From Eudromia elegans (taxonomy: Eukaryota > Chordata > Aves > Tinamiformes > Tinamidae), in contig PTEX01000137.1 of assembly GCA_003342815.1 (NCBI GenBank), positions 1,337,564 to 1,401,563 of the forward strand: a stretch of DNA of 64,000 nt. The letters are read 5' to 3'. The translations under genes and the position numbers were made by a program. Positions 49,156 to 62,100 of this stretch are shown piece by piece. A model generated the notes under the pieces. That model ran no database searches and was not told where the DNA came from. It saw nothing but the letters and a program-made list of their open reading frames with translations. Numbering within the stretch: position 1 is the stretch's first letter; each line of letters opens with the position of its first letter.

Positions 49156-50239
49156 TCTAACCTATACCAATTCTAGCGGTCATTAATTTGGTTAATTGTG
49201 TTTAAGACAGGCATGAAGTTAGAACAAGCTTACAAACTGAAATTTCTTCCCATCCCATGCCCCCCCCCTTTTTTTTTTACTTTTCTAATTTTTGCAGGGA
49301 TTCAAAGAAGAGATTTGTGCTGTTACCTACATTAAATTTGTGCTGTGCTGTTAATATTTAGTATGTAATAAAACCCCAAGTTTTTCAAACTCTGAACAGA
49401 GTACACAAATTCTGACAGAACTTAGCTTTTCCTTTCTTTTCTTCAGGTTTGATAGATTCTGAGCTTTACAATCTGGAAAATGCTTGTCTTCATTTTGAAG
49501 TAAAGGCAGTCGTTCAGGTAGGATTACCTTATGATTACATTCTTGTCCACAGTTTTCTCCTACTGGCTTGTCATTTGATACTGGGCTATTGTCTGTTTTT
49601 TCTGAAGTCCTGAACAGCCTCTGCATTTGTGTGAGAGCCCAATAAGGATTTTGTGTTATGTTTGTCATTTGTTTAATACTGTTATGGCAATATGTGCTTC
49701 AAGTATTTTTCTAAATTTTGTGTTCTGTTTTTTAATAGTCCAGAATAATTCCATTTTCTCATGTTACTTCATTATGTGTGGTAGGGTACATATTGGGAAA
49801 ATAGGAAAACATATTGCTGCATTAATACAGACCACTGTATTGATTATGTCTCTCTACAAAATAAATTATCCTAAACATTACTTACATAAAAAGTTTAAGA
49901 ATAGAGTACAACATCTTCAGAGGCACTGACTGTGTCTCAGAATTTGGAAATGTCTACATGCATATATGTAAAAGCATAGAAGAGTCTTTACTGCTTTCAT
50001 AATGCATTGTGAGGACTGAGCTTGGCTTTAGGAAATTAAGCTGTTCCAGAGGGAACAATGTAGTTTCATGTGTGAAATGCAGAACTGTAGTTTGAGAGAC
50101 AGTGTATCATGAACACTGAAAAATTGCCTTGGTATTGTTAGTTATAAACAAAGGAAAGCAGAATAGAAATATTTCACAGATTGTATGTGGCCATGTCAGA
50201 AGCAGCAATTGACAGATCGGAAGTGGTCTCTTTTTGTGT

Positions 50240-50302
50240 GTGTGGTTTTTTTTTTTTTTGTTTGTTTGTTTGTTTTTTGGGTTTTTTTTGTTTTTGTTTT
50301 TT
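50240..50302. repeat. T-rich (TTTG)n simple tract
   Basis: Runs of T broken by G, including five successive TTTG-type units. Confidence 0.8.
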
Positions 50303-53300
50303 AAATCAGCTGGACTTGCAGGTTTTTTTCACTATCCCAAAGAGTTGCATGTAACTATTCTAGTAAAACAGCCTTAAATTACTTCAGCGGTTTAACAGAA
50401 ATAGTCATAAAGGAGTTCAGTGGTTTAACAAATACACTGCTGGAGGTTTTCAATGAATAGCTGTTCATGAGCAGTTAATAATCTCATTGTAGTCTGGCTT
50501 ACTTGGAGGGCGGAGAGCACAGTTGACTTCTGTGTTATGGTTGCACTGCAAGTGAAGGGTGGGTGTGAAAGGGGAAGCTGGAGCTGCGTCCTCTTGAGTG
50601 ACCAAGACGAGCTGAAGGCGAGCAGTTTGCTGGCCTTTTGAAAGTACCCAAGGTGAATGGAGATTGGAGCTTATACAGTGCTCTTGCACATTGTACCTAA
50701 AGTTCTTGCGCTTCCCTCTTGCTCACATTCCCTGCTCACCAGCCCCAGCACAGCTGCTGACAAGCAGCAGCAGCTTTATCTGCAGCCCATCCTGCTTTGT
50801 CCCTGTTCTTTCTTGCCATCTATATTACTAGGAACCCTGAAAGGAGCCTTTTGCTTCATCTTTGAACTTCTCTGATCCTGTGACTTCTAGTTATCTCCAT
50901 GATGTGTATAGAAACCTGGTAGTTGTGTCAAGTTAACTTCAGTTCTAGGGATTACCCTTGTATGGGGAAAAGGAGCATCCTACCGATAACACTGAGCTGA
51001 AGTAGGTTCCTTTTTCAAGGATTTGTTACTCTTCCAAAGGTTTTCTCTAATGTATCTCATTTTCATGGTGTTAAATATATTTATTCTTGTTTTGACACAT
51101 AGGAAACTGAGTTTGGTCTGTGAATGAAAATGACTGGCAAAATGCCTTGCAAATGCTATAATCTAGCAAATCTGAATCTGCCATGCTACAGCTGTAGCCA
51201 GTGTGGGGCTCCCTGCTTTGAAAGCTTGTTCAGTGTGAAGATACAAGTAGTGATTTGGACCACCTTCCATCAGCCATGGCCAGTTTAGGCCAGGGCATCA
51301 AAATAGCAAATAGTTTTCAGGGGATAAAACTTTGAATGTCAATGCTTTGAAGTAAATGCTGAGCAGGGCATTTGGTTCAGCTTCTGACTCCCATAGAAGA
51401 GTCATGTGGCAGGGCTGTGCGACCAGGTGAGACAAGCCTGTTGATATGAGGAAAGCCTATTCAGCCTCAAGAAGTCTGGATATTTAGAATGTAAAGGTAC
51501 TTGAAAGTAATGTGCAGTAATGGAGTAGTGAGACTAAGACTGAAGCTAGTCAACAGGCAAAGAAATTTTTAGAGTTTAGGGAAAATGTATGTTAACCTTT
51601 GCTAGCTGTAGCCATGGCTCTAGAGAAATGTGGAAACTCTTTCTCTTCATTTTTGCTGGAAGATAACCACTTTTAGTGTTTTGTGTGCATGGCAGCAAAG
51701 GAGAAACTGTGGCTGAAAACAGCAGATTTCAGCACTGTAGCAGCTGAGGAAATTATCTTCCTGGACAACTAGATCTGGAAATTTCTGCTATGCGTGCCGT
51801 GAAGGAAAGGATTGGCAAGTAACTGGAAGAAACATGGGTCAATCAAAGGAGGAGTTTGACAATGGGAGGAGAGTTGAAAATTGCTTTGCACCATTGCTGA
51901 ACAGCTTTTGTTTCCTAGAAGTTAGGGAAGCTTCCTAGCACTATGTACTGTATGATTTTTTTTTTTTTTAATTCTTGATTTCTTGATAAATTTCATTTAT
52001 TCCTTAATAAAGACTACTTAAATTTATCCTCATTTGAGATTTTTTTCAGAATGTGCCCGTAAAGATAAATAAAGATTGTTAAATGACTTTATTTCAGCAG
52101 GAAAAAAAATGTTGCAGAAGTGGAAACAGAAATGGAACAGAAGTGAGTTAGAAACCAATTTGGAGATTGGATTTGGAAGCTATTACCAGCAATATGGTTA
52201 AGAAGAAAGAGTTTGGATATTTTAGTTGCAGAAGGGTATTGTAACAGAACTACAAGACTTTACTTTTTATAGTAGATAATTAGGGATGAAAAAAAAGGGC
52301 AGAGGAAACCAATAAATATTTGTGTTTTGGGAAGAAGCAGATCACCATACAGCTCAGAAGACTGAAGTGGTGCCTGTTAGGAAAGGTTTGCAAACTCAGC
52401 AGCCTTTGCTCCTACTTGGGCCTTGGAGATCAGTCATATTTAGTAAACCTTAGAATGCTAAGGAGACTTCAGAAAGCTGGCAAAATGCTTATTGTCTTTT
52501 CATATTTAGAAAAAAGTTAGTGAGGATGAGGCAGATCTTTTCTGGTGGGTTAATATCACTTCAACTAACTGGAAAAAATGTCGAGAAACGTAAGGATCAG
52601 CAATATCAACAATTTGAAGATGTATAGGCTAAAACTTGAATCCAGTAGCCCTTTAGCAGGGGTTAATTTTTGCTTCAGCAAAATCAAGGCAGTAGTAGCA
52701 TTTCTCTGCACTCCCCCCTGCACAATGTGATGAAGGGCAGACTGTATCTGTAACACGTCAAACGTTTATTTCTCTACACTTGCTGTGTGGGTGGACAGGC
52801 ATAATCAATGATGACAGTTGAGTAACTGCCATGTCCTAAGTAGTGAATTTGCATTTTACACCTCAAGCTTTCAGTTTTGTCAAATCTCTTAAATGAGTTC
52901 CTGCTAGTGGTTTTGGCTTCCTGTGGGTCATAGCAATTAAATTTGAAAGAAGAGAGGTGTCCTGATTGCTTTTTTTGCTGCTTTGCCTGCCATTAGCTGA
53001 CTTCAGGGCTTTCAATGCCCCAGCTTAATAAGCCCCTTATTTTGTTTTCTTTGATGCTTTCAACTAGCTTGGATGTAGCATTAATATTTAAAATCCAAGT
53101 ATCTGTTAGTTCAATAGACACATCCATTACTTATTGAAGCACTGCAGTTTATGAAAATAAATATGCTGTCATCACAGGTAGAAGTTCTCCAGGATAACAT
53201 ATAGTGCCAGCAGGTGCTTTTTATATTTTTACGAGTTGGTCAGTGAGAAAGTTGGTGTTTCTTTAGAAATAAAAAAAAAGTCTTGATCTATGAATGGAGA

Positions 53301-55614
53301 ATCTCGAGATTCCTGAGCTGAAAGGAAAGCATACCATGCATGTTAATACTAGTCAAACACTAACTAATTTAACCAAAAGCAGGCTACAGGAATAGGAAAG
53401 TAGCCATTTAGATAGCTGGATTTTCTGTTGCTGCTCAGTATGTTTCAAATGAGAAGTTCCCAAACTGCCAGAGCAGTTACTTTTACTGAGATTTCTTGCA
53501 CACTTTACAAAGATTGAAAGCATAAGTGAGGTTACTCTCAAATAGTTGCTCAAAAACCAGATCTCACCTTAGTATTATATTTTGTACTTGAATATTTGTT
53601 GGACCTGTTTGGTAGCTGTTACAGTTCCCTTATTCCAGTATCAGTGCAGGACGTGGTTGGAGTTTGTGGCACCTGTGGCAGGGATTCTGAGTTGCATCTG
53701 CTGCTCCTGGCTGCCAGTCTGCAAGGGAGATGCACTCTCTGAGGAGGCTGGATATAGAGGTCCTTTCCTGGCAGACAACTCCCCTTAAATTGCTAGTTGA
53801 TCAAATAAAAATATTGATTTTTCTTTTCTTCAGGTGAGGAATTGAGAGGGCAGTAAGGAAAGAGCTAGTTTCTTTTTGTGCCCTCCGGTTAGTGCAGGCC
53901 ATGGCATGTATTCGCTATCCCATCACAGAAATTTGATGTATTCTATTACCTTCTTCCTTTTTCAAAGACGGTTTGTTATTCTGACCTAACAAATATTCAC
54001 ACCTTTATATTCTAGGTAACAGAAATTGTGTCTTCTCCTTCCACATCTTTCTTGCTGGCTTCAAAAACAGAGGCAGATCTCTAACAAGTTATCAGGACAC
54101 TTTTAGAGACCTCATATATAACACAATGCAGGTCTGAATTAGCAGGTAGTGACAGGATGATTTATTCTTCAAAGCTTGTTCTTGAAGAATTTGGTATCCT
54201 TCCATTTGAATAAAGAGATGCTGGTGTGGGCATCTGTGGCAGAAGCACTTGATAATCTCCCTTGACCAGTGCAGAGACAAGGAAATGTCCCTGCCGGAGT
54301 GGCAGCCTCGTGTCTGGTTTCCCTTGGCCCTATGTTGTGCTGCAGTTCCAGTGCTGGCCTTTCTTTGCCATTACACGGTCTGTAATGGAAAAGATAGTTT
54401 CCTCTGTGTTTGCAATGCTGTAAGACCACGAAAGTTACACGTACTTTGGAAAGTGCAATTCTTCTCTTATTTGTAATTAGATTTTTGTTTGTGTGTTTTT
54501 TCCCAAAGTGTTTCTTTGTTTATAAACTGCCTTTCTTACGAGCTCATTTCGTTATTATACATACAATTATTTTATAGTGTATATATTCATATACAAGACA
54601 GCCCTCACTAGGAGGAGATCTAGGAGGCTAGATCTGTGTATGTCAGTGCATTTGTGTACAACTATTTCTTAGAGGAGAAAAATTGACTTTAGAAAGTTGC
54701 TGCACAAGGCTCTTCTAATGAGTCTTCCCTCCTCCTGACAGTGAAACCTTTCTTAAACCAGTGGGGGGGGAGAGGGAGGGAAGGAATGAGGTGAAGAAAG
54801 AACCATGGCAGGTGCTCTCTTTCCTTTTAACAGAATCAGTGTGTTTGGTGGAAGATCTTCATGAGCTTCTGTTCTGCTTCTGCTGGAAGTAGATACTTAG
54901 TAATATTGTACTCTTAGAAAAGAAGTACGTACTACTACATCTCATCTACTCTACTGGACTTTGCAGGAGTTTTGTAGATAGAAGTGTGGTAAAAACATTA
55001 AATACCTTTCTCAAGAGTCAAGAATTGAAATATTCTCGTCTCCAGGTAAGAAACTGAATGCAGCCGAACATTTGAATTCAGGTTATGAATTAATGTCACG
55101 GTGTCACTGTCTAGTTCAGTGGTTCCCAGTCAGATGTGGGCCTAGTGTTCTGCTTTTCCTTCTCTTTGTCAGACAATACTGAAGAGAGACTGGAATGGCC
55201 AGGCTGGCTTGGACTTCACCTCGTAATAGTTTCTGGCTCGATCCTGAGATCTTATCTCCGTGGAGCTCAACTGAGCTGCATTCTGACAGTCAACATCAGG
55301 CAGGTTTCTTTCTCTATTGCTTATGTTTCATCCAAGCGTCACTGGTTTGACATGTTGTTGTGGGAGTCTTCAGCTTATGACTTGGCATGTGATTGTACCA
55401 GCTGCAGGAATGACCTCTGTAGGTCTGTGAATTTGGAATTAAATGTAAATGAAGAAGGGAAAAATAAACTTGCCAATAAAAACTGTAAGTTTCTGTAGCT
55501 TTACCTTTTTAGCCTGGGACTTGGGATAAACCGCTTGAAATCCGTTGTTTGTTTACATGAATGATCCCTGGCATGCTTCAAGGATAGTATTTCAAAAAGG
55601 GCCAATAATTTACC

Positions 55615-55637
55615 AAAAAAAAAAAAAAAAAAAAAAA
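55615..55637. repeat. 23-base A homopolymer
   Basis: An uninterrupted A run. The preceding sequence is not recognisable as a retroposon body. Confidence 0.9.
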
Positions 55638-58110
55638 TGTCACCTTAGACACAAGATTCTTTTCCTGTCATTGACCTGGCACAGAGAATTCATTCAGGCT
55701 GCTTGGCAGCTGGCCAAGGATAGCAGTAAGGGTTCTATAGATCTGTAGATCTGCAGTTCTGTAGATCATCTTCGAAGGAGCAGTAGAGAGAAAGTGGGTG
55801 CTTTTGAGAAGGTATTCTTACTGTCCAGATCTCTTCAGTGTGGGATAGATAGTTTTGTATAGAAAACTTTTCCTGTTGCATTGAATTCTGAAGAATTCAA
55901 TTTGTCTTTTTTTAAGATTCTTATGGTGTGAAGTATTCTTTCTCACTGTCTTCCAGTTTAATGTAAGTTTTTGCAGAAGTGACTTGTACTTCAAACAATC
56001 CATGCTACTTGCAATTTTAGAATATTTAGAGGAACCAGAACTCCTGGCTCAAGTAGATTTCCCCCTGCATTACGTCTCTTACTGGGTCAGACTGCCTGGT
56101 ATCGGAGTGCATGCATGTGCTGTCGCAATTTTGTTGCTTGTTATGTAATCCCTCTAGCTAAATAGTCGAAACAGTGTGAAATGTGTAAAGCTAAACTTTG
56201 TTTTACTAAAATCTGATATCTCTCTTCGCCATATGTGATAGAGATACAACTGAAGTTGAGATCAGTAATCCTGCTTCATAGTACTGGAGAGATCAGTTCA
56301 TGGATTAAGAGGAGACTGTTGCCTAGGCCAAGGACCATAAATCCAGTTGTCACTTCCAGAAGGAAAAGGATTGGAGGCTGGAGGTGGAGCTGCAGGAAGG
56401 ATTTGAAAGGAGTCATTTGAGCTTTGCATCTGCTGCAAAGGACCAACTTGCTGGGATTAGTAGGGTAGATCAAGTAAAATATGCCCTTTTACACCTAGTA
56501 GATCTAGTGAGAAGTCCTTGGTGGTATCATCTTTCAGAATCCTTATTTTAAACTCATCTGAATTATAGAGTCTCATGTCTGGAATGAACTTTAAATCAGA
56601 TCCACAGGCTTTTGGAATGAGTAAAAAAATGTCTGCTGTTTTGATGACAAGCTTAAAAAAGCAGCGGTAGTCTAGTGTAAGCAGATGTACTAAAATGGTA
56701 TGAGAATGCTGTGATATAAACTAACTCAAAATAGACTGTAACGCTGTCTTGCAGCTACCATGTTCTCTCTTTTTCAATAAGACAATAAGCCTAAGAAAAT
56801 ACAATTTTATGTCAACTTACTGCTCAAGTACAATTTTTACTCTTGTTCTGGAAAACTTTTCTCTATGTGTAGACATGATGGTTTAGCAAGGGATAGAGAG
56901 AGGCAAAATCAACTGTGTAAAGGATTTTGCCTTTGGATTCTAAAATTCAAGTGAAATTGTGTGCTAATTGAGAAAAAAATCTATACTGTAGGTCTCTACT
57001 GAGAATGTTACAATACTCTCTTCAGAAGTGTCCAGTGAAGGATATTTAGGAAAAGAATAAGCAATTGCTGAAAAGCAGTATGGCTATTGATAGTGACTGA
57101 TGTAAAAGCGTTGTCTCAGGCTGTAGATGGGCGTTCTGTTCAGTAGCCACCAAAGAACCTGTCCCTCAGATAAGCCATAGGGCTTCTTTGACTATTTAGT
57201 TTTGACTTTTGGTATTTCACCAGGGATTGTATAGAAAAATGTTTCCTATAGCGCTTGTGCCTGCTGCCAGCCGACTTCACAGAGTGCTCCTAGCTTGTGT
57301 TTGATGTGGAACAGTGATCAGTTGTGGTTGGTTGCCCTGTGGGTGTGATTCCTGTGTGGTGCTGTAAATCTCTCTCAGGCTCTCTCACTTCTAATCTTCA
57401 CCTAATAGGTGCTTTTCAATAGGTAACATTTAAAAGAACAGTAGGAGAGAGGCTGCGATGAGGAGAGATGCTGTGAGTGAGCAGATGCAGCTTATCAGCC
57501 CAAAGTATTATGCAATTTGTCTTCAATCTCAGATAGATAGCAGTAGTAGTAAAACATAGACATGAATACCGCCATGGCAAGGCCTGTAACTGAGAGGCTG
57601 AAACACAGTCTCCAGGCCTGAAAGACTTACAAGGTGGGGGCGCTAGCCTTAATAGGAAGAGCTAGTGAACTTTGCTGTTTGCATATCTAGATCTGAAAAA
57701 CTGCTCTTTTAGATATACGGTGTAGTGTGATATCACTATGGGCTTATCTTGTCTTACCAGTGGTCTTAGACCATCATGGTTGCAGCAATTTTCTTGCTTA
57801 ATCTTCTTTTGATCTTTGTTAGTTCTCGCCTTGATTAAGTGGGAGAAGTGGCTGGTCGAAGCTTTCAGCAGCAGAGAGGTTGATAGTTAGTATTTAATGG
57901 TGTTGCTTGAGCCACACCTGGCTGTGACTGCAGCGAGGGAAGGTGCTGCTGGATCTGTGCTCTGGGGGCCATGCTGTGTCGGGGAGGATGCTCCGTCCCC
58001 GCCGCACACTCACAGCGCGCCCGAGGAGCGGGCAGGGGTCCTGCTCAGCGAAGCGCCATCAGGCTCCGCAGGATGAGACATGGGGCTTGTGCGACTCTTC
58101 TCTGCGGGAG

Positions 58111-58156
58111 GAGCAGATTTCTACTATGAGACAGAGCAGATTTCTACTATGAGACT
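58111..58156 (+). repeat. 23-bp tandem duplication
   Basis: GAGCAGATTTCTACTATGAG plus ACA (58111-58133), repeated directly as the same unit ending ACT (58134-58156). Confidence 0.9.
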
Positions 58157-58339
58157 GAGAAAAATGGATTTGTGAATCAGAGAGAATTTTTGAAAAGATG
58201 CTCTGTAAGTTTTTTTCATGACCAAGTCTGCATTCTGCTGTGATGTTAACAGCCACGTCTGCTTTCCCTGGTGTAGTTATTTGTTGGCACTACCTGACAA
58301 ATGGCTGTATGTTAGAGTTATATCAGAATTATGCTTTTT

Positions 58340-59112
58340 CATAGAATCATAGAATGGCTAGGGTTGGAAGGGACCTGTAGAGGTCATCTAGTCCAACCCC
58401 CTGCACACGCAGGGTCTCCTAGAGCATGTGGCACAGGGTGGTGTCCAAGTGGGTTTTGAAGATCTCCATAGAAGGAGACTCCACCACCTCTCTGGGCAGC
58501 CTGTTCCAGGGCTCTGTCACCCTCACCGTTAAGAAATTCTTCCTCAAGTTCCTGTGGAACTTTTGGTGCCTCAATTTGTGGCCGTTTCTTCTAGTTCTAT
58601 CACTGGCCACCACTGAGAAGAGGCCAGCCCCCTCCTCCTCACTCCCTGTCTTGAGATATTTATATACATTGATCAGATCCCCTCTCAGTCTTCTCTTCTC
58701 CAGGCTGAAGAGGCCCAGCGCTCTCAGCCTTTCCTCATAGGGCAGATGTTCCAGACCCCTAATCATCTTTGTGGCCCTGCGCTGGACTCTCTCTAGCAGC
58801 TCCACATCCCTCCTGCACTGGGGAGCCCAGAACTGCACACAGTACTCGAGGTGCGGCCTCACCAGGGCTGAGTAGAGGGGCAGAATCTCCTCCCTCGACC
58901 TGCTGGAGACGCTCTGCTTAATGCACCCCAAGATCCCATTGGCCTTCTTGGCCACGAGGGCACACTGCTGCCTCATGGTCAACTTGTCGTCCACCATGAC
59001 ACCCAGGTCCCTCTCTGCGGGGCTGCTCTCCAGGAGGTCGGTCCCCAGCCTATAGGCATGTCTAGGGTTATTCCTCCCCAGGTGCAGGACCCTACACTTG
59101 CCCTCTCCCACT
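58340..59112 (-). mobile_element. 5'-truncated CR1 LINE
   Basis: The 3' end, at 58340 on the minus strand, has the CR1 hallmark of ATTCTATG-type units next to GGTTGGACTAGATGACCTCT-like sequence. The element then reads back through the end of its ORF2 to about 59112, where CR1 similarity stops. CR1 is a non-LTR retrotransposon whose copies are nearly always cut at the 5' end; this one keeps about 770 bp. It lies in antisense orientation to the presumed plus-strand gene. I see no target-site duplication, which is normal for CR1. Confidence 0.93.
58419..59104 (-). pseudogene. CR1 ORF2 C-terminal fragment (reverse transcriptase, thumb and beyond)
   Basis: An uninterrupted frame of about 225 codons without frameshift or stop, ending at the natural ORF2 stop. 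It includes [35 protein letters not shown] and [11 protein letters not shown], typical of the C-terminal part of CR1 ORF2. The catalytic reverse-transcriptase core and the endonuclease are missing because of 5' truncation, so it cannot be active. The frame runs on into flanking DNA up to 59243, but that part is not CR1. The lack of stops suggests a fairly recent insertion. Confidence 0.88.
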
Positions 59113-62100
59113 TTTTGTTTGAATGCAGAGTGGGAAAGGACCTTTGTATTCATCAAGTTTGTTTTAATGCACTTGCAGCCTTTATGCAATGCAGTCATAG
59201 ATATATGAAGCTCTGTCCTAAAAGCAATTCCCTTCCCCGCCACTACTTCAATTAGAAGCCTGTTGCAAAACTAAGCTTTCCTAAGCATGAGGGACCTTCT
59301 TGTAATATTTAGCCTAAATTTATTCATCGTCAGTTGGTAATAACAAGTCCTTGTGCCAAACTTTTCCTTTTAAGTAGTAGTTCTTCTTTGATACTTATCT
59401 CTATGTGTTTGTATACAGTCCTTGCGTTTTTATTCAGCTTTATTTTCACTAGGCTAAAGCCAGCTTCTTGTAGCCTCCCTTGAGGCCTGTTGTTGAAATG
59501 CAGAGCAAGATGAAGGTACTCTGGCTTTTCAGCCTCCACGTAGCAGGTTTTTCCAGTTCCCTGGGAAGGGTGGGTCTTTTCTTTGTACTACTGTTGATAA
59601 AAAAAGGGAATAACAACTTCCTTGTTATTGCTGAGTTCTAACAGAAACATGAAGATAGAAAAAAATGTGTTTTAAATTGTATTCTCTGGACATTGAATAT
59701 CTCTTTCTCCTCTTTAAGACAAAGAATAGGGACACTCGATGTGTATAATTTAGGAGTGCAGACTGATGTGTGATTGCCTCAGGAGCATGAGTTCCCTTTA
59801 GGATTTTCGTTTGTTCCTCGGGCTGGGCTCACATCACACATCTGCGGCTGCTCCGTGCCCAGATGCTTGGTGCATTTTTAATGAGTGGCTGCCAATGTCT
59901 GTCATGAAAGATAAGTCAGACCTGTTACATAAGACCCGAAAACTGGAATTATATGTAAATATTTTTTTCTTACCAGTAGTTATTAGACACTTGACACTTC
60001 TAAGGCTTTTGATAAATTGAAGTGGTGCATGTAGATTTATGTTCCGAAGTATTAATAAAAAATGTAAAACGATGATACAATTTGCAGGATATAACTATGT
60101 AAAAATTTTTTTAAAATGAATTTGAAAAAAATTCATTAAGAATCTGACCTGTCCTCCTCTGATTTAGGATCTTAAACACTAATATTTTGGGAAAAGTAAA
60201 CAATTAATGCTGTTTAAATTGCTGTGGAGTGGTAAGAACTTGAGCCTAATAATGACCAGTCCTGTGGCTTGTGATGATTAGGGCCCTGGCTAAGGACGTG
60301 CGGAGTAAGGCACCTAGGGGCCATGTGCTGGTGAGATTTAGGTTTCTCAGGCAGGATTTGAAACGGCGGGAGTGTGGTGCTAGTTCAGTGAAGCTGGTCA
60401 GTAGGAAACAGAGATGTTTAAGCACTGAGACTCAAAGTGAGCGGCCTTTGTTCTGTGTCCCTCTCAACCCGAAGGAGTGGACATGTTTTTCTGTCCTTAA
60501 ACAAGTGCTGTCCGTAGCCTTTCACGCGTAGATAAGGCACCCAAGCACTAGCCTGCAGATTCAGACCCTCTGGTGCTTTGGATCCCTGAGCTTGCCTTGC
60601 TGGCTGCAGCATGGCCGACTTCCACAGTGTCAGATGGGGGTATCCTGGGCAAAGCCCGCCAGCCTGGCCATTTTGGTGGTGCTTGGGAACGTGTCTGCAA
60701 TGCTTCCCTTCCTGTTCCACTTGAATGTTGAGTAGACCTGAACAACACCTGAACAGTTTGGATGTTACCCAATACAGAAAAACAAAAAGGAATTCATGGG
60801 ATATTTTGATTAAAAGAGAAAGGCTATGCTGAATTTTACTAAGTAAAACCTTGCAAATGATCTTGTTAACTCTTGTTAGCTGTGGTTTGCTAAATCTGTG
60901 GCTTTCTTGGTGTAAAACACATTCCGTTTTCATAACGTGAATGACTTCTTTAGATGTCCTGTATCTAAAGAATAGATATGTGGGTGAAATATGCCCTGGC
61001 TTTCTGTGACGTGAAGCGTGCATGCAAAGGTGACCAAATCATCCTTTCTTACCGAGGAAAAGAGGGAATGTCACATCAGAAGTGGTTGTATGGGTCAGGT
61101 GATAACAGAAGGACATAAACAGAAAGAGGCCAAATACATAGGTTTGATATGTGCCACAGTTATTAAATTTTGCAGCTCTGACAGACTGTGGCATCTGTTG
61201 AGTTAACCTGATTCTTAGAAGTTGTATATTTAGTGTGCTGCAATGGATGTATTCATTTCTCCTGCGAATGTCAGTGTATGGGGAAATACAGTATGATGAT
61301 GGAAAATATTTTGAAATGCAGTATGGTTGTGCCTCTGTGAGACTGGCTTTGAAGCTGAAGAAAAATGTGTGTGTAGGGGACCATTGCATGGCTGTCTCTT
61401 ACCACATATTGTCTAGAGCGTGAAGTAAGGGCAGGCTGTGTGTCTGACCTGCAGGATTTCTTACCTTAAAATGGTTTAATTTTCATAGTTGGCACAGTTC
61501 ACTGCAAGCACATGTTCAGTATCTTAGATACCTCAACACATCGGCTTCTGCCAATTTTCACTCATGTTTCCAAATGTAATATTATGCTTATGTCCTCTCC
61601 TTTCTTTGGCACTGAACTCTACCAGCACCTGTTAATGTTAAGGGTGAATTAAGTTACTGTAATATTGAGGATAAAAAGGTTTTGGTGAAAGAAGATTGGA
61701 TTTGAGGTTTAGTTTTCTGCCTGTTTAAATATTTCAAGTGGAAGTCTCTACTTCAGTTTCTTTTAGAAATCAAAAAGCATTATTAAAGTGTTAACACTTG
61801 CCATTTTGTTAAAATCTTCTTCCATGCATTTGCTGATACTCAGTTCAAGCCCTTGTAAGTAATAACATGAAGCAAATCGGGATGTCACTATTTCCCTGAG
61901 AGATGAGTGCTTTTTCTGGAAGCTGTAATTTCTCCGTCTGCGGGCTGATTCTCCTTTGCATTTAGATCAGCGTTTACAGAAGTTTGTGTCTCTCTGGTGT
62001 TCTTCATTTTGGCAGCTGAAGGAGAGCAGCCCTAAGTACAACCATTAGGTCAGAGCTTGCACTATGTGGTCAGCAATCCCATTACTGCAGAGTAGGAAAG

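Larger units (their letters stand above)
45204..58339 (+). other. Presumed first intron of the plus-strand gene (left part)
   Basis: AT-rich non-coding DNA following the donor at 45204. I found no exon that I can recognise. It contains a near-perfect inverted repeat (49102-49155), a T/G-rich simple tract (50240-50302), a 23-base A tract (55615-55637), a TAGATCTG-type short repeat (55733-55766) and a small CpG-rich block (57950-58080). Confidence 0.4.

Noticed and set aside
58426..58740. Plus-strand frame across the CR1
   Set aside because: A shadow of the minus-strand CR1 reading frame.
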